From: Asaia bogorensis
Lineage (GTDB): Bacteria > Pseudomonadota > Alphaproteobacteria > CACIAM-22H2
NCBI GenBank assembly: GCA_945901855.1
Contig: CAMDLT010000012.1
Coordinates: 25,428-89,427 of the forward strand
Length of the DNA stretch: 64,000 nt
Direction of reading: 5' to 3'
Shown in pieces: positions 17,284 through 26,718 of the stretch. The position numbers were made by a program, and so were the translations under genes. How positions within the stretch are numbered: position 1 is the stretch's first letter; each line of letters opens with the position of its first letter. The notes under the pieces were generated by a model. That model did no database searches. It had not been told where the DNA came from and saw only the letters and a program-made list of their open reading frames with translations.

Positions 17284-18180
17284 CTAGCCCTCCGCGATCC
17301 AGTCTTCGATCAGGCGGCGCGCGATCGAGTCGGTGCGCGGCAGGCGGAACTTTTCGGGGTCGTGGGATTGGCGCAGAAAATCGCGCGTCGCCCACAGCGC
17401 ATCGACAAGCTCGTCGCGGTCGATGACGAGCTCGCTCGACAGCGCCTCGCCGTAGAACCCCAGCATGATCGAGGCGGGAAACGGCCAGGGCTGCGAGGAA
17501 TGGTAGCGCACCTTGCCCACGCGCACGCCCGACTCCTCGAAGGTTTCGCGCCGCACGCAGTCTTCCAGACTTTCGCCGGGTTCGACGAACCCCGCGAGCG
17601 TCGAATACATCGCGTTGGGGAACCGCGCCGAGCGGCCCAGCAAACAGCGATCGCCGTCGGTGATCAGCATGATCGTAGCGGGATCGCTGCGCGGGAAATG
17701 CTCGGCCCCGCAGGCCTCGCTCGTGCATTTCAGCACATGGCCCGCCGCTTCGATGCGCGTCGGCGATCCGCACACGCCGCAAAAGCGATGGCGTTGGTGC
17801 CACCACGCCATGCCGCGCGCATAGGCCATCAGCCCGCCTTCGACATGCGGCAGCGTGGCGCCGATGCCCCGCAGATCCACGAAGCGCGCGGCGGGCGCGA
17901 TGTGGCGTTCGAGATCGGCCTCGTCGAGCGCGCTCAGATCCAGCGCGAAATACGGCACGCCGTCGAGATCGCCCAGATACAGCGGCGGCAGGTCCAGATG
18001 TGCGACCTGCGTGAGCGACAAAAACCCCGGCCCTTCTTCGAGCACCAGGCTGCGCGTGCGCCACACGGGCACTGCGCGCGCGGCGCCATCGGCGCGCTTG
18101 GCTGAGACGAAGGCGGCATCGCGGCGGTTCTCGGATCGACGGTCGAGCGGCAAGGCCGCGTAGAAATTGGGCTTTTCCAT
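17284..18180 (-). CDS. nudC: NAD(+)/NADH pyrophosphatase (NudC)
   Basis: A 298-residue Nudix hydrolase that cleaves NADH and can remove NAD caps from RNA. It has the zinc-ribbon pattern FCGVCG...CTSEACG, the Nudix box GFVEPGESLEDCVRRETFEE followed by SG, and the NudC-specific SQPWPFP array that confers NADH specificity. The usual N-terminal NUDIX-like domain is also present. It is divergent from the SRP RNA gene and is the first gene of a two-gene operon with the TPR protein. Confidence 0.95.
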   Translation of the reverse strand: MEKPNFYAALPLDRRSENRRDAAFVSAKRADGAARAVPVWRTRSLVLEEGPGFLSLTQVAHLDLPPLYLGDLDGVPYFALDLSALDEADLERHIAPAARFVDLRGIGATLPHVEGGLMAYARGMAWWHQRHRFCGVCGSPTRIEAAGHVLKCTSEACGAEHFPRSDPATIMLITDGDRCLLGRSARFPNAMYSTLAGFVEPGESLEDCVRRETFEESGVRVGKVRYHSSQPWPFPASIMLGFYGEALSSELVIDRDELVDALWATRDFLRQSHDPEKFRLPRTDSIARRLIEDWIAEG

Positions 18181-18227
18181 GGCTGGTGCCAGTTTTCGGC
18201 CTCCCTCGCGCGCCCGTCAAGAGCGGC

Positions 18228-18256
18228 TTGGCGGCGGGGGCGGAGCAGGCTATATA
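18228..18256 (+). promoter_or_regulatory. Housekeeping-type promoter of ffs
   Basis: TTGGCG (18228-18233), a 17-bp spacer, then TATATA (18251-18256). A start about 6 nt after the -10 box coincides with the 5' end of the SRP RNA stem. Confidence 0.65.
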
Positions 18257-18260
18257 GCTT

Positions 18261-18362
18261 GCGGGAGGTTGGCGGCGGACGAGCGCCTCGCCAACCCGGT
18301 CAGATCCGGAAGGAAGCAGCCGTAACGAGTCTCCGCGCGGGTCGACGTCCAGCCTCCCACCC
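18261..18362 (+). ncRNA. ffs: Signal recognition particle RNA, small (4.5S) bacterial type
   Basis: About 100 nt forming one long hairpin: GGGAGGTTGG near the 5' end pairs with CCAGCCTCCC near the 3' end (one G-U). The apical region holds the invariant Ffh-binding signature, visible as GGTCAGATCCGG followed by AAGGAAGCAGCC at about 18298-18321. The position directly upstream of dnaX is the usual alphaproteobacterial arrangement. Ends are set by the pairing and may be off by a few nucleotides. Confidence 0.92.
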
Positions 18363-18386
18363 TTTCCCTTTCCCGCAGCGGTGCGA

Positions 18387-20180
18387 ATGGCCGAAGCCTA
18401 TCAGGTCCTGGCGCGCAAATATCGGCCCCAGCGCCTGTCCGACCTGGTCGGCCAAGAGGCGCTGGTCCGCACGCTGTCCAACGCGATCGAAACGGGCCGC
18501 ATCGCGCACGCGTTCATGCTGACGGGCGTGCGGGGCGTGGGCAAAACCACGACCGCGCGCATCGTGGCGCGGGCACTCAACTGCATCGGCCCCGACGGCA
18601 AAGGCGGCCCCACGATCGATCCTTGCGGCGTGTGCGAGCATTGCACGGCGATCGGCGAGGACAAGCATCTCGACGTGATCGAGATCGACGCCGCGTCCAA
18701 CAACGGCGTGCAGAATGTGCGCGAGCTGATCGAGGCGGTGCGCTACCGCCCGGTTTCGGCGCGCTACAAAATCTACATCGTCGACGAAGTCCATATGCTG
18801 TCGACGCAGGCATGGAACGCGCTGCTGAAGACGCTGGAAGAGCCGCCCGCCCACGCCAAATTTCTGTTCGCGACGACCGAAATCCGCAAAGTGCCGGTAA
18901 CCGTGCTGTCGCGCTGCCAGCGCTTCGATCTGCGCCGCTTCGACCAAGCTACGCTCGCGCGCCATTTGCTGCATATCGCCGATCTGGAAGGCCGCAGAAT
19001 CGCGCCGGGTGCGGCAGCGCTGCTGGCGCGCGCGGCCGACGGATCGGCGCGCGACGGGCTGTCGCTGCTCGACCGCGCGTTGGCTGCGGCCGAGGGCGAG
19101 GTGAGCGAAGCGCAGATCCAGACGCTGCTGGGCTTGGCCGACCGCGCGCAGATTTTCGACCTGTTCGAAGAAATCCTGAAGGGCGATGCCGCCGCCGCCT
19201 TGGCGCGTGCGGGCGATCTCTATTCGCGCGGCGCCGAGCCGCTGGTGGTCGCCCAAGATCTGCTCGGCACCACGCACGCGCTGACGCGCTTCAAAGTGGC
19301 GCCGGCGATGATCGACGAGGCGGGGCTGCCCGAAACCGAACGCGTGCGCGGCCGCGCGATGGCGGAAAAACTGGCGCTGCCGATTCTGGCGCGTACTTGG
19401 CAAATCTTGCTCAAGGGACTTTCGGAAGTTCAGACCGCGCCGCAACCTTTGGCGGCACTTGAGATGCTGATCGTGCGGCTGGCCTACGCTGCCAATCTGC
19501 CGAGCCCCGGCGAACTCGTGGAAAAACTCACGAAGGCCGGCGAGGGCGCGCCGGGCAGACCCGGCGGCGGTACGGGCGGCGGCGGCGGCAGCAGTGGCGG
19601 GGGCCCGCGCGCGATCGCGGGCGGGCTTGCGACGGCGGCGGTCGCAAGGCCCCTGGCCGGACCGGTCGCGGCGATCGCGGCGCTGCCGATGCCGCAAAGT
19701 TTTGCCGAAGTGGTCGCCCTCGTGCAGGAAAAACGCGAAGGCCTGCTCTATGGCGAGCTCTACGGGCGCGTGCGGCCGGTATCGTTTGCGCCGGGCCGCC
19801 TGACGATCGCCTACCCCAACGCGCCGCGCAACCTGACGCTGCCAACGCAGCTTGCCGAACGGCTGCGGGAGTGGACGGGGCAAACATGGCTCGTCATGCT
19901 CGAAACCCAGCAAGCCGGTTCGCCGACCCTGGCCGAGCAGGCAGCGAATGCTGCGGCCGCAAAGAAACAAGCCGCTGCCGAACATCCCTTGGTTGCAGCA
20001 GTGCTGGCGGCCTTCGCGGGCGCCGCGGTCGAGGCCGTGCATGGCAGCGAAGCGGCGGCAGCGGCAGCCGTCCCCGAATACGCGGCCCCCGCGCCGGCGG
20101 AAGCGGGCGACGAGCAGTTCGGCGACGGCGAGGATACCTGGATCGTGCCGGACAACATGGAGCAGGAGTACGACGCATGA
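18387..20180 (+). CDS. dnaX: DNA polymerase III subunits tau/gamma
   Basis: A 597-residue clamp-loader ATPase. It starts MAEAYQVLARKYRPQ (ATG 18387; a GTG two codons earlier is an alternative). Walker A is GVRGVGKTT, the zinc-binding cysteines are in CIGPDGKGG...CGVCEHC, the DEVHML Walker B follows, and LSRCQRFDLRR carries the arginine finger (SRC). A glycine-rich linker near residues 390-408 separates the ATPase core from the tau-type C-terminal region. I see no A-rich slippery heptamer like that of E. coli, so a gamma form made by frameshifting is not evident. The stop overlaps the ybaB start. Confidence 0.96.
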   Translation: MAEAYQVLARKYRPQRLSDLVGQEALVRTLSNAIETGRIAHAFMLTGVRGVGKTTTARIVARALNCIGPDGKGGPTIDPCGVCEHCTAIGEDKHLDVIEIDAASNNGVQNVRELIEAVRYRPVSARYKIYIVDEVHMLSTQAWNALLKTLEEPPAHAKFLFATTEIRKVPVTVLSRCQRFDLRRFDQATLARHLLHIADLEGRRIAPGAAALLARAADGSARDGLSLLDRALAAAEGEVSEAQIQTLLGLADRAQIFDLFEEILKGDAAAALARAGDLYSRGAEPLVVAQDLLGTTHALTRFKVAPAMIDEAGLPETERVRGRAMAEKLALPILARTWQILLKGLSEVQTAPQPLAALEMLIVRLAYAANLPSPGELVEKLTKAGEGAPGRPGGGTGGGGGSSGGGPRAIAGGLATAAVARPLAGPVAAIAALPMPQSFAEVVALVQEKREGLLYGELYGRVRPVSFAPGRLTIAYPNAPRNLTLPTQLAERLREWTGQTWLVMLETQQAGSPTLAEQAANAAAAKKQAAAEHPLVAAVLAAFAGAAVEAVHGSEAAAAAAVPEYAAPAPAEAGDEQFGDGEDTWIVPDNMEQEYDA

Positions 20181-20500
20181 AGAATCTCGGCGCGCTGATG
20201 AAACAGGCCGCACAGATGCAAAGCAAGATGGCCGAGATGCAGGAGCAGCTCGCCGCCCTCGAAGTGACGGGCCAATCCGGCGGCGGCATGATCGTGGCGA
20301 CGCTGGGCGGCAAGGGCGACGTCAAGCGCATCAAGATCGACAAGGCGCTTGTCGACCCGAACGAAGTCGAAGTGCTCGAAGATCTGCTGGTCGCAGCCCT
20401 CAACGACGCGCGCGCCAAAGTCGATGCCGCGACGTCCGAGCGCATGCGCGACATGACGGGCGGGCTCGATCTGCCGCCCGGCATCAAGCTGCCTTTCTGA
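20177..20500 (+). CDS. ybaB: YbaB/EbfC family nucleoid-associated protein
   Basis: A 107-residue DNA-binding dimer of the YbaB family. It begins [18 protein letters not shown] and has the conserved [10 protein letters not shown] and [13 protein letters not shown] segments, ending LPPGIKLPF. Its ATG overlaps the dnaX stop by 3 nt and recR follows 4 nt later. The dnaX-ybaB-recR order is widely conserved. Confidence 0.95.
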   Translation: MKNLGALMKQAAQMQSKMAEMQEQLAALEVTGQSGGGMIVATLGGKGDVKRIKIDKALVDPNEVEVLEDLLVAALNDARAKVDAATSERMRDMTGGLDLPPGIKLPF

Positions 20501-20504
20501 CGCG

Positions 20505-21101
20505 ATGAACGGGCCCGAGATCAGCGAACTCGTGCGCCTGCTGGCGCGCTTGCCGGGCCTGGGGCCGCGCTCGGCCAGGCGCGCGGCCTTGCTGCTGCTG
20601 AAGAAAAAAGACCAGCTGCTCGATCCGCTGGCAAAAGCGCTGGCGCAGGCGTCCAAAGCCGTCGTTTTGTGCCGGGTGTGCGGCAATCTCGATACGCTCG
20701 ATCCGTGCACGGTGTGCGCGGACGAACGGCGCGACCGCAGCCTCGTGTGCGTGGTCGAGGATGTGGCCGATCTGTGGGCGATCGAGCGCACGGCCGGTTT
20801 CAAGGGCGTCTATCACGTGCTGGGCGGCACGCTGTCGGCCCTCGACGGGCGCGGGCCGCAGGATCTGAACGTTGCCAGTCTGGTCGAACGCTGCGCGCGC
20901 GGCGCCGTGCGCGAACTGGTACTGGCGCTCAACGCCACGGTCGACGGCCAAACGACGGCGCACTACATCGCCGACCGGCTCAAGGAATCGCCGGTCGCGA
21001 TCACGCGCTTGGCGCATGGCGTGCCCGTCGGCGGCGAACTCGACTATCTCGACGACGGCACGCTGCTGGCAGCGCTCAAAGCGCGCCGCGCGGTGGGCTG
21101 A
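20505..21101 (+). CDS. recR: Recombination mediator protein RecR
   Basis: A 198-residue protein of the RecFOR pathway, which loads RecA on gapped DNA. Present are the N-terminal helix-hairpin-helix [14 protein letters not shown], the four-cysteine zinc finger CRVCG...CTVC, and the Toprim domain with [12 protein letters not shown] and [11 protein letters not shown]. Length is normal. It is the last gene of the ffs-dnaX-ybaB-recR series and converges with the histidine kinase gene, 18 nt away. Confidence 0.96.
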   Translation: MNGPEISELVRLLARLPGLGPRSARRAALLLLKKKDQLLDPLAKALAQASKAVVLCRVCGNLDTLDPCTVCADERRDRSLVCVVEDVADLWAIERTAGFKGVYHVLGGTLSALDGRGPQDLNVASLVERCARGAVRELVLALNATVDGQTTAHYIADRLKESPVAITRLAHGVPVGGELDYLDDGTLLAALKARRAVG

Positions 21102-21119
21102 AAGCGAAGCGGCCCAGCT

Positions 21120-23090
21120 TCAGGCAGCCGGGCGGTTGAGGACCAGTGCCAAAGCCGCGAACAGATCCGTCATTTTGACCGGCTTGGTAACGACCGCATT
21201 CATGCCCGCCGCCAGATAGGAATCGCGGTCGCTGTCCATCGCATGCGCGGTCACGGCAACGATCGGCACGCGCGCCTTGGCATCGCTGCCGGCCCGGATC
21301 AGGCGCGTGGCGGTCACGCCGTCGACCTCGGGCATCTGGATATCCATCAAGATCAGGTCGAAATCTTCGGTCCGCCATAGCGCCAGCGCCTCGGCGCCGT
21401 TGGACGCGAACGTCACCGTATGGCCCAGGCTCTGCAGCAAATATTTGATGACGACTTGGTTCACTTCGTTGTCTTCGGCGGCCAGAATGTTCAAGCGCGC
21501 GTCGCCCTCGGCGGGCGGGGTCAGCAAATCGGTGGTCGCAGCCGGCACGTCGAAAGCGGCGCCGCTTGCGGCGGGCAGGTGCACGGGCTCGACAAACAGC
21601 CGCACCGTGAAGGTCGAGCCGATGCCGATCTGCGAGGTGACGACAATGTCGCCGTCCATCGTTCGCGCCAGCTGGCGCGCGATCGCCAGGCCCAGGCCCG
21701 AACCGCCAAAACGCCGCGTGATCGACCCGTCGGCTTGGCTGAAGCGGTCGAACAGGCCCGGCAAAAGATCCCCGGCAATGCCGATGCCGGTGTCCGACAC
21801 GGCAACCACAATCTCGATCTTGCCGTCGTCGCGCGGGCTCGCAGCCGCGCCCACTTCGATCGCGACCGCGCCGCGATCCGTGAACTTGACGGCGTTGCCG
21901 ATCAAGTTGAGCAGAATCTGGCGCAGCTTTAGGGGGTCGGTACGAACCGCCCGGGGCGTGCTGGATTGGATGTTGGTGCGCATGGCCAGATGTTTTTCCG
22001 CCGCCGCACCGCTCATCATCGCCACGATCTGTTCGACCGTTTCCGGCAGATCGCAGACGACGTTTTCGGCCTTCATGGCGCCCGCTTCGAGCTTCGAATA
22101 GTCGAGCACGTCGTTGACCACGGCCAGCAAAATGTTGGCCGAGCGGCGCACGATCTCGGCATAGCGCTTCTGGTCGGCATCCAGTTTGGTGCGCGACAGC
22201 AGGTCGATCATCGCGATCACGCCGTTCATCGGCGTGCGGATCTCGTGGCTCATGGTCGCAAGGAACTGGGTCTTGGCTTGGTTGGCGGTTTCCGCCTGGG
22301 TCTTTGCGTTCCCCAGTTCGGCCAGCAGCGTTTCTTTGGCGCGGTTGGCGTCGACCAGTTCCTTTTGTTCTTGCGCCAGGCGTTCGGCGAGCGTGCGGCG
22401 CTGCTCGGCCACCGCTGCAAGCTCCGCATGCTGGCGGCCTTGAATCGCCGCCGCGCGCCACACGAACACGAGCAACACCAGATAAAGCGCCAGCAAAACC
22501 GGGGTCAGACCGGCGGCCAGTACCAGCAGCCGGTGGCGCGCCTCGGCAACGATCGCGGTCTGGTCCGAATAGAATTCCAGCACGCCTTCGATCGCGCCAT
22601 TGGCGGCGCGAATCGGCACGTAGGTCCCCAAAATATAGGCGTTCCGGCGCGGCCCGTCGAAACCCGCCATGATTTCGCGGAAGGTCAAAGCGCTGCCGAT
22701 CTGGCCCAAGCGCGCATTTTCGTACGGTTTTTGCGCCGTCTGGTCCTGGCCGATATCCTGAAGTTCCGACGAATAGATCGCACGCCCGTTGAGATCGTAG
22801 ACCTTCGCCTTGACGATGTCGGTCCCGGTCAAAAATCGGCGCAGAAATTCGTCGATACGCCGGGTTTCGGGACGGGTTTGCAGCGCCTGGGCGCTCAATT
22901 GCTCTTGGCCACGAATGTCGGCCTGGATCTGCGGCCAGACCGAATTGGAGAAGGCTTGCGCCACGATCTCGGCGGAATGGCTGCCCGAGCGAATGACCGC
23001 CATTTCGGCAAACCGATGGGCCGAATAGACGATCGCCACGAAGGCCATCGCGACCGCAAAAAATGCCAGAACTGCAAATTTTTTGACCAT
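21120..23090 (-). CDS. Hybrid sensor histidine kinase with receiver domain
   Basis: A 656-residue membrane-bound kinase. Order: transmembrane helix about residues 5-23; periplasmic sensor about 24-185; second helix about 188-212; coiled-coil linker to about 275; HisKA with [10 protein letters not shown] (His282); HATPase with [19 protein letters not shown] and [12 protein letters not shown]; then a receiver domain with [10 protein letters not shown], phosphoacceptor Asp583 in [11 protein letters not shown] and Lys636 in TKPV. The ATG at 23090 has GGAG 5 to 8 nt upstream. There is no cognate output regulator beside it and no Hpt domain, so the downstream target is unknown. Confidence 0.92.
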   Translation of the reverse strand: MVKKFAVLAFFAVAMAFVAIVYSAHRFAEMAVIRSGSHSAEIVAQAFSNSVWPQIQADIRGQEQLSAQALQTRPETRRIDEFLRRFLTGTDIVKAKVYDLNGRAIYSSELQDIGQDQTAQKPYENARLGQIGSALTFREIMAGFDGPRRNAYILGTYVPIRAANGAIEGVLEFYSDQTAIVAEARHRLLVLAAGLTPVLLALYLVLLVFVWRAAAIQGRQHAELAAVAEQRRTLAERLAQEQKELVDANRAKETLLAELGNAKTQAETANQAKTQFLATMSHEIRTPMNGVIAMIDLLSRTKLDADQKRYAEIVRRSANILLAVVNDVLDYSKLEAGAMKAENVVCDLPETVEQIVAMMSGAAAEKHLAMRTNIQSSTPRAVRTDPLKLRQILLNLIGNAVKFTDRGAVAIEVGAAASPRDDGKIEIVVAVSDTGIGIAGDLLPGLFDRFSQADGSITRRFGGSGLGLAIARQLARTMDGDIVVTSQIGIGSTFTVRLFVEPVHLPAASGAAFDVPAATTDLLTPPAEGDARLNILAAEDNEVNQVVIKYLLQSLGHTVTFASNGAEALALWRTEDFDLILMDIQMPEVDGVTATRLIRAGSDAKARVPIVAVTAHAMDSDRDSYLAAGMNAVVTKPVKMTDLFAALALVLNRPAA

Positions 23091-23430
23091 CGATACTCCA
23101 ATTCGACAATTATCCGCACTGTTACACAATCGGCGGGTCGAACCCCAGGGGTTTTCCGAGGGTTGTTTCCAAAAAAGCCGCAAAAATGTCATGCAGGGCA
23201 CGGACGATCGGCCCGCGTCTTCGCGGCGCGATTCTGCGCTGGCCGCGCGTAGGTTCCATGATGTGCCTGCGCTGGTCATGGCGGTGGATCGCGCCGTCTC
23301 AATTCAGCATGCGCGTCCGTTGTTCGTTTTCGCCGCCTTAGATGTCTGATTCGGCGTTCTTTTTGCCGTCGATAGATCGTTTCATCCGGCTTGAAAATGC
23401 GTGCGTTTGTGCCTGTAATAAGGTCGAAGC
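23091..23430. other. Intergenic region between divergent genes
   Basis: About 340 bp that must hold the promoters for the histidine kinase (minus) and the PAS_5 gene (plus). A short open frame across it has no ribosome-binding site or recognisable content. I saw no clear repeat or RNA. Confidence 0.6.
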
Positions 23431-24009
23431 ATGATCGAATCGAGCCCGAGCCAAAAAATGTCGTTTCCCGCCGTATCCGCCGCCCTGCCGACGCAATCGC
23501 TGCCCGCAAACACAGACTTTCTGGCCGTGCGCGCCGCAACGGATATGCCCGGCGCCCATCCGGCGGCGCTTGAATTCTGGCGTTATGCGCAGACGTGCCG
23601 CCTCGCCGGCGGGTTGCCGTCGCGCACGATCTTCGATCCGACCGAAATCTGCGCTCTGCTTGCGCGCATTTGGATTGTCGACGTACTGCGCGACCCGATC
23701 GATTTTCGCTATCGGCTGGCGGGCACCCATATCGTGGAAACCGTCGGTTTCGAGCCGACCGGCAAATTGTTTTCGGATATTTTGGCCGAGCGCATCGCGG
23801 TCGACCCCAGCTTTCTGGCGCGGTTTCGCTTCATGGCCGACAGCGGCGTGTCGACATGGCGTTTGGGGCCGGCGCGGAACTGGAAAAATATAGACTATAA
23901 AACGGTCGAAAATGTCTGCGTGCCGTTTGCCGTCGGCGACGATCCGACGCGCGTGGCGCAGATCATGTCGATTTCGATCTGCTATCGGGCCGACGGAACG
24001 GTTTTTTAG
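23431..24009 (+). CDS. PAS_5 family protein
   Basis: A 192-residue single-domain protein of the PAS_5 family (PF07310 type), common in Rhodospirillales and Rhizobiales. The middle of the protein shows LPSRTIFDPTEICALLARIWIVDV in separate conserved pieces (SRTIFDP, ARIWIVDV) and RYRLAGTHIVETVG, with the polar tail ICYRADGTVF. There is no kinase or output domain, so it may be a free sensor module. The ATG start is at 23431. The deoxyinosine glycosylase gene starts 3 nt after its stop and is probably co-transcribed. Confidence 0.8.
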   Translation: MIESSPSQKMSFPAVSAALPTQSLPANTDFLAVRAATDMPGAHPAALEFWRYAQTCRLAGGLPSRTIFDPTEICALLARIWIVDVLRDPIDFRYRLAGTHIVETVGFEPTGKLFSDILAERIAVDPSFLARFRFMADSGVSTWRLGPARNWKNIDYKTVENVCVPFAVGDDPTRVAQIMSISICYRADGTVF

Positions 24010-24012
24010 CCG

Positions 24013-24516
24013 GTGGTGCGCGACACGGGTTTTGCGCCGTTGGCGCGGGCCGATGCGCGCCTTTTGGTGCTGGGCACGTTGCCCGGACAAGCCTCGCTTG
24101 CCAGAGGCGAGTACTACGCGCATCCGCAAAACGCGTTTTGGCCCATTCTGGCCGCCTTGTTCGGCTTCGATGGGACCGCCCCCTACGCCGCGCGCGTCGC
24201 GGCTCTGGCACGGGCCCGCATCGCGGTGTGGGACGTGTGCCGCGCTGCAACCCGACCCGGCAGTCTCGACAGCGCGCTTGTTGCGGCCTCGGTCGTGCCC
24301 AACGATTTCGCGGGTTTTTTCGCAAAACACCCGAAGATAGCGCTTGTTGCCTTCAACGGCGCGACGGCCGCCAAGCTGTATGGCCGGTTGGTGGTGCCGC
24401 GTCTGGCGCCATCGTTTGCCGTTTTGCCGTGTATCGACTTGCCGTCGACCAGCCCCGCCCATGCCCGCTTGTCGCGCCCCGAAAAACAACGCCGATGGGC
24501 GGTTCTGACGGCTTGA
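24013..24516 (+). CDS. DNA-deoxyinosine glycosylase (UDG superfamily family 6)
   Basis: A 167-residue repair enzyme expected to excise hypoxanthine from deaminated adenine in DNA. The N-terminal motif LLVLGTLPGQASLARGEYYA with HPQNAFWPI, and the late LPSTSPAHA segment, match the hypoxanthine-DNA glycosylase group of the uracil-glycosylase superfamily. The start is GTG at 24013 (or the next GTG codon). It follows the PAS_5 gene after 3 nt. Assignment is from remembered family motifs. Confidence 0.82.
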   Translation: MVRDTGFAPLARADARLLVLGTLPGQASLARGEYYAHPQNAFWPILAALFGFDGTAPYAARVAALARARIAVWDVCRAATRPGSLDSALVAASVVPNDFAGFFAKHPKIALVAFNGATAAKLYGRLVVPRLAPSFAVLPCIDLPSTSPAHARLSRPEKQRRWAVLTA

Positions 24517-24667
24517 AAAAAATTCAGGAATATGCTTCTATTGGCGATCGTCTTTATGGGCGTGCGCTGTTTGAAACGGTGAATATGAAATGCATCCAAA
24601 AGCGCGGTTTCGCGTTTTTCGGAACGTTTTGCGCTCGTGGTTACATGCGTTGTTTTTCAAAGGGATA

Positions 24668-24698
24668 AATTGGTTGCAGTCGCCGGTCGCAACCAATT
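24668..24698 (-). terminator. Candidate terminator downstream of the UbiH-type gene
   Basis: AATTGGTTGC (24668-24677) and GCAACCAATT (24689-24698) form a perfect 10-bp stem 20 nt beyond the minus-strand stop at 24718. The U tract on the minus strand is short (UUUAU), so efficiency is uncertain. The rest of 24517-24667 is AT-richer than its surroundings and holds no recognisable gene. Confidence 0.5.
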
Positions 24699-24717
24699 GT
24701 CGCAGGTCGCTCGGCTT

Positions 24718-25950
24718 TTACAGCGCTTCGCCGCGCATCAAACGGGGAAGTTTGCCTAATGTGCCCATTGCATCGCGCATAAAAACACGCTTCAAGGGTT
24801 TGATTTTGTCGACCAGCCCCAGCCCCAGTCCGCGCGCGAGTTTGAGCGGCGGGATGTCGTTGGAAAACAGCCGCAGCAGCCCGTCGGTGACGGCCGAAAG
24901 CCCGACCGTGTCCACGCCGCGCCAGCGCGCATAGCGATCGAGCGTGTCGGCCGCGCCGATATCCAAGCCCAACCGGTGGCTGTCGGCCAAAACTTCGGCA
25001 AGCGCCGCGACGTCGCGCAAACCCAGATTGAGCCCTTGGCCCGCGATCGGGTGGATGCCGTGCAGCGCATCGCCCGCCAGCGCCAAACGCGGGCCGGTGG
25101 CCCGTTCGGCCTGCACGAAGGTCAACGGATAGCGCCAGCGCGCGCTCGCCAACCGTATGGCGCCGAGGCCCCAGCCAAAGCGTTCGTGCAACTCGGCAAC
25201 AAATTCGTCTTCGGGCAGCGTTTCGAACAAGGCTGCCAGTTCCGCACGCTCGGTCCACACGATCGAACTTCTGGGCTGGCCGTCGGGGCCGTCGGGCAAA
25301 GGCAGCAGGGCAAAGGGGCCGGCCGGCAAGAACCGTTCGTGCGCAATGCCGTTATGCGGCTTTTCGTGGGCGATCGCGCAGACCAAGGCGGCTTGCGCGT
25401 AGTCCCATTTGAGGGCGCGAATGCCGGCCTTGGCGCGGGTGGGCGAAGGGCGGCCGTCGCACGCGACGATCAAGCGGGTGGCAAGCGCGGTTCCGTCGCC
25501 AAGTTCGACCTGCGCTTCTTGCAGATCGGCCTTCGTGGCGATCGCGCGGGCGGGGGCGCGCAACGAAACCCGCGTCTCGCGCAAAGCCGCATAGAGCGCG
25601 CGGCGCGTGAAACGGTTTTCGACGATATAGCCGAACGGCGCGTCGCCCAGTTCGCGATGGTCGTAATGCAGATAGAGCGGCGAATCGCCATCCGACACCC
25701 GGATGTCGCGGATCGGGGCGGCGTAGGGGGCCAGCAGCGGCCACAGCCCCAGCGCTTGCAGCACACGCGCCGATCCAAGGGCGATCGCCGCAGCGCGGCC
25801 ATCGAACTCGTCCAGCGCCAGTCGGTCCGGGTCGTCGGCATCGACCACCGCAACGGCAAGGCCAGCCCGGTCGAGCGCCAGCGCCAGCGTCAAGCCCACC
25901 AGCCCGCCGCCCACGATCGTCGCGTCAAAAATGCCCGTGCTGCTTGCCAT
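24718..25950 (-). CDS. UbiH/UbiF/COQ6-type FAD-dependent hydroxylase
   Basis: A 410-residue flavin monooxygenase of the ubiquinone-biosynthesis hydroxylase family. The FAD-binding VGGGLVGLTLALALDRAG lies near the N-terminus, the mid-protein CDGRPSPTRAKAGI is the family DG motif, and GDALHGIHPIAGQGLNLGLRD closes the FAD site. It would hydroxylate the ring of a ubiquinone precursor on the cytoplasmic side of the membrane. Which carbon it modifies cannot be told from sequence because alphaproteobacterial UbiH, UbiF, UbiL and UbiM relatives overlap. Monocistronic by position. Confidence 0.87.
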   Translation of the reverse strand: MASSTGIFDATIVGGGLVGLTLALALDRAGLAVAVVDADDPDRLALDEFDGRAAAIALGSARVLQALGLWPLLAPYAAPIRDIRVSDGDSPLYLHYDHRELGDAPFGYIVENRFTRRALYAALRETRVSLRAPARAIATKADLQEAQVELGDGTALATRLIVACDGRPSPTRAKAGIRALKWDYAQAALVCAIAHEKPHNGIAHERFLPAGPFALLPLPDGPDGQPRSSIVWTERAELAALFETLPEDEFVAELHERFGWGLGAIRLASARWRYPLTFVQAERATGPRLALAGDALHGIHPIAGQGLNLGLRDVAALAEVLADSHRLGLDIGAADTLDRYARWRGVDTVGLSAVTDGLLRLFSNDIPPLKLARGLGLGLVDKIKPLKRVFMRDAMGTLGKLPRLMRGEAL

Positions 25951-25990
25951 CTGCTTGGCAAAACTAGGCCGCGCTTGCGTCGCGGTCTAG

Positions 25991-26458
<468 letters not shown>

Positions 26459-26500
26459 GAAAAACGCACAAAATTTAAGCAGTTTCTGCGCCTAAAAAAG

Positions 26501-26532
26501 CGGCGGCCCCGAAACGGGTCGCCGTTTATTTT
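26501..26532 (+). terminator. Terminator between glnK and amtB
   Basis: CGGCGGCCC pairs with GGGTCGCCG (one G-U) around a CGAAA loop, followed by TTTATTTTT. It separates glnK from amtB and implies amtB has its own promoter. Confidence 0.75.
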
Positions 26533-26619
26533 TCGAACGATGCGGCGGTATTCCTGGGCGAGGCCAAAAAATGCCAGCAGAATCAGATGATTTTGCACCG
26601 CAGCAATGTGCGGGGCATG

Positions 26620-26635
26620 TGGCACGATTCTTGGA
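26620..26635 (+). promoter_or_regulatory. Sigma54-type (-24/-12) promoter of amtB
   Basis: TGGCAC at 26620-26625, 5 nt, then TTGGA at 26631-26635, against a consensus of TGGCAC-N5-TTGCA. The single departure is GG for GC at -12. It lies 84 nt before the amtB start, consistent with nitrogen control of ammonium uptake. Confidence 0.65.
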
Positions 26636-26718
26636 CTATACGAACTTGATTTAAGGGGCCATCGGCCCGCGCGCATAACTTCCCGGCTTGGTGCCGGGGC
26701 AGCCAGGAGACGACAAAA

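Noticed and set aside
19560..19615. Gly-rich repeat in dnaX as a possible programmed frameshift or separate element.
   Set aside because: In frame and without a slippery heptamer; it is a domain linker.
23083..23349. An 88-codon frame between the histidine kinase and the PAS_5 gene.
   Set aside because: No ribosome-binding site or conserved motif; the region is a divergent promoter interval.
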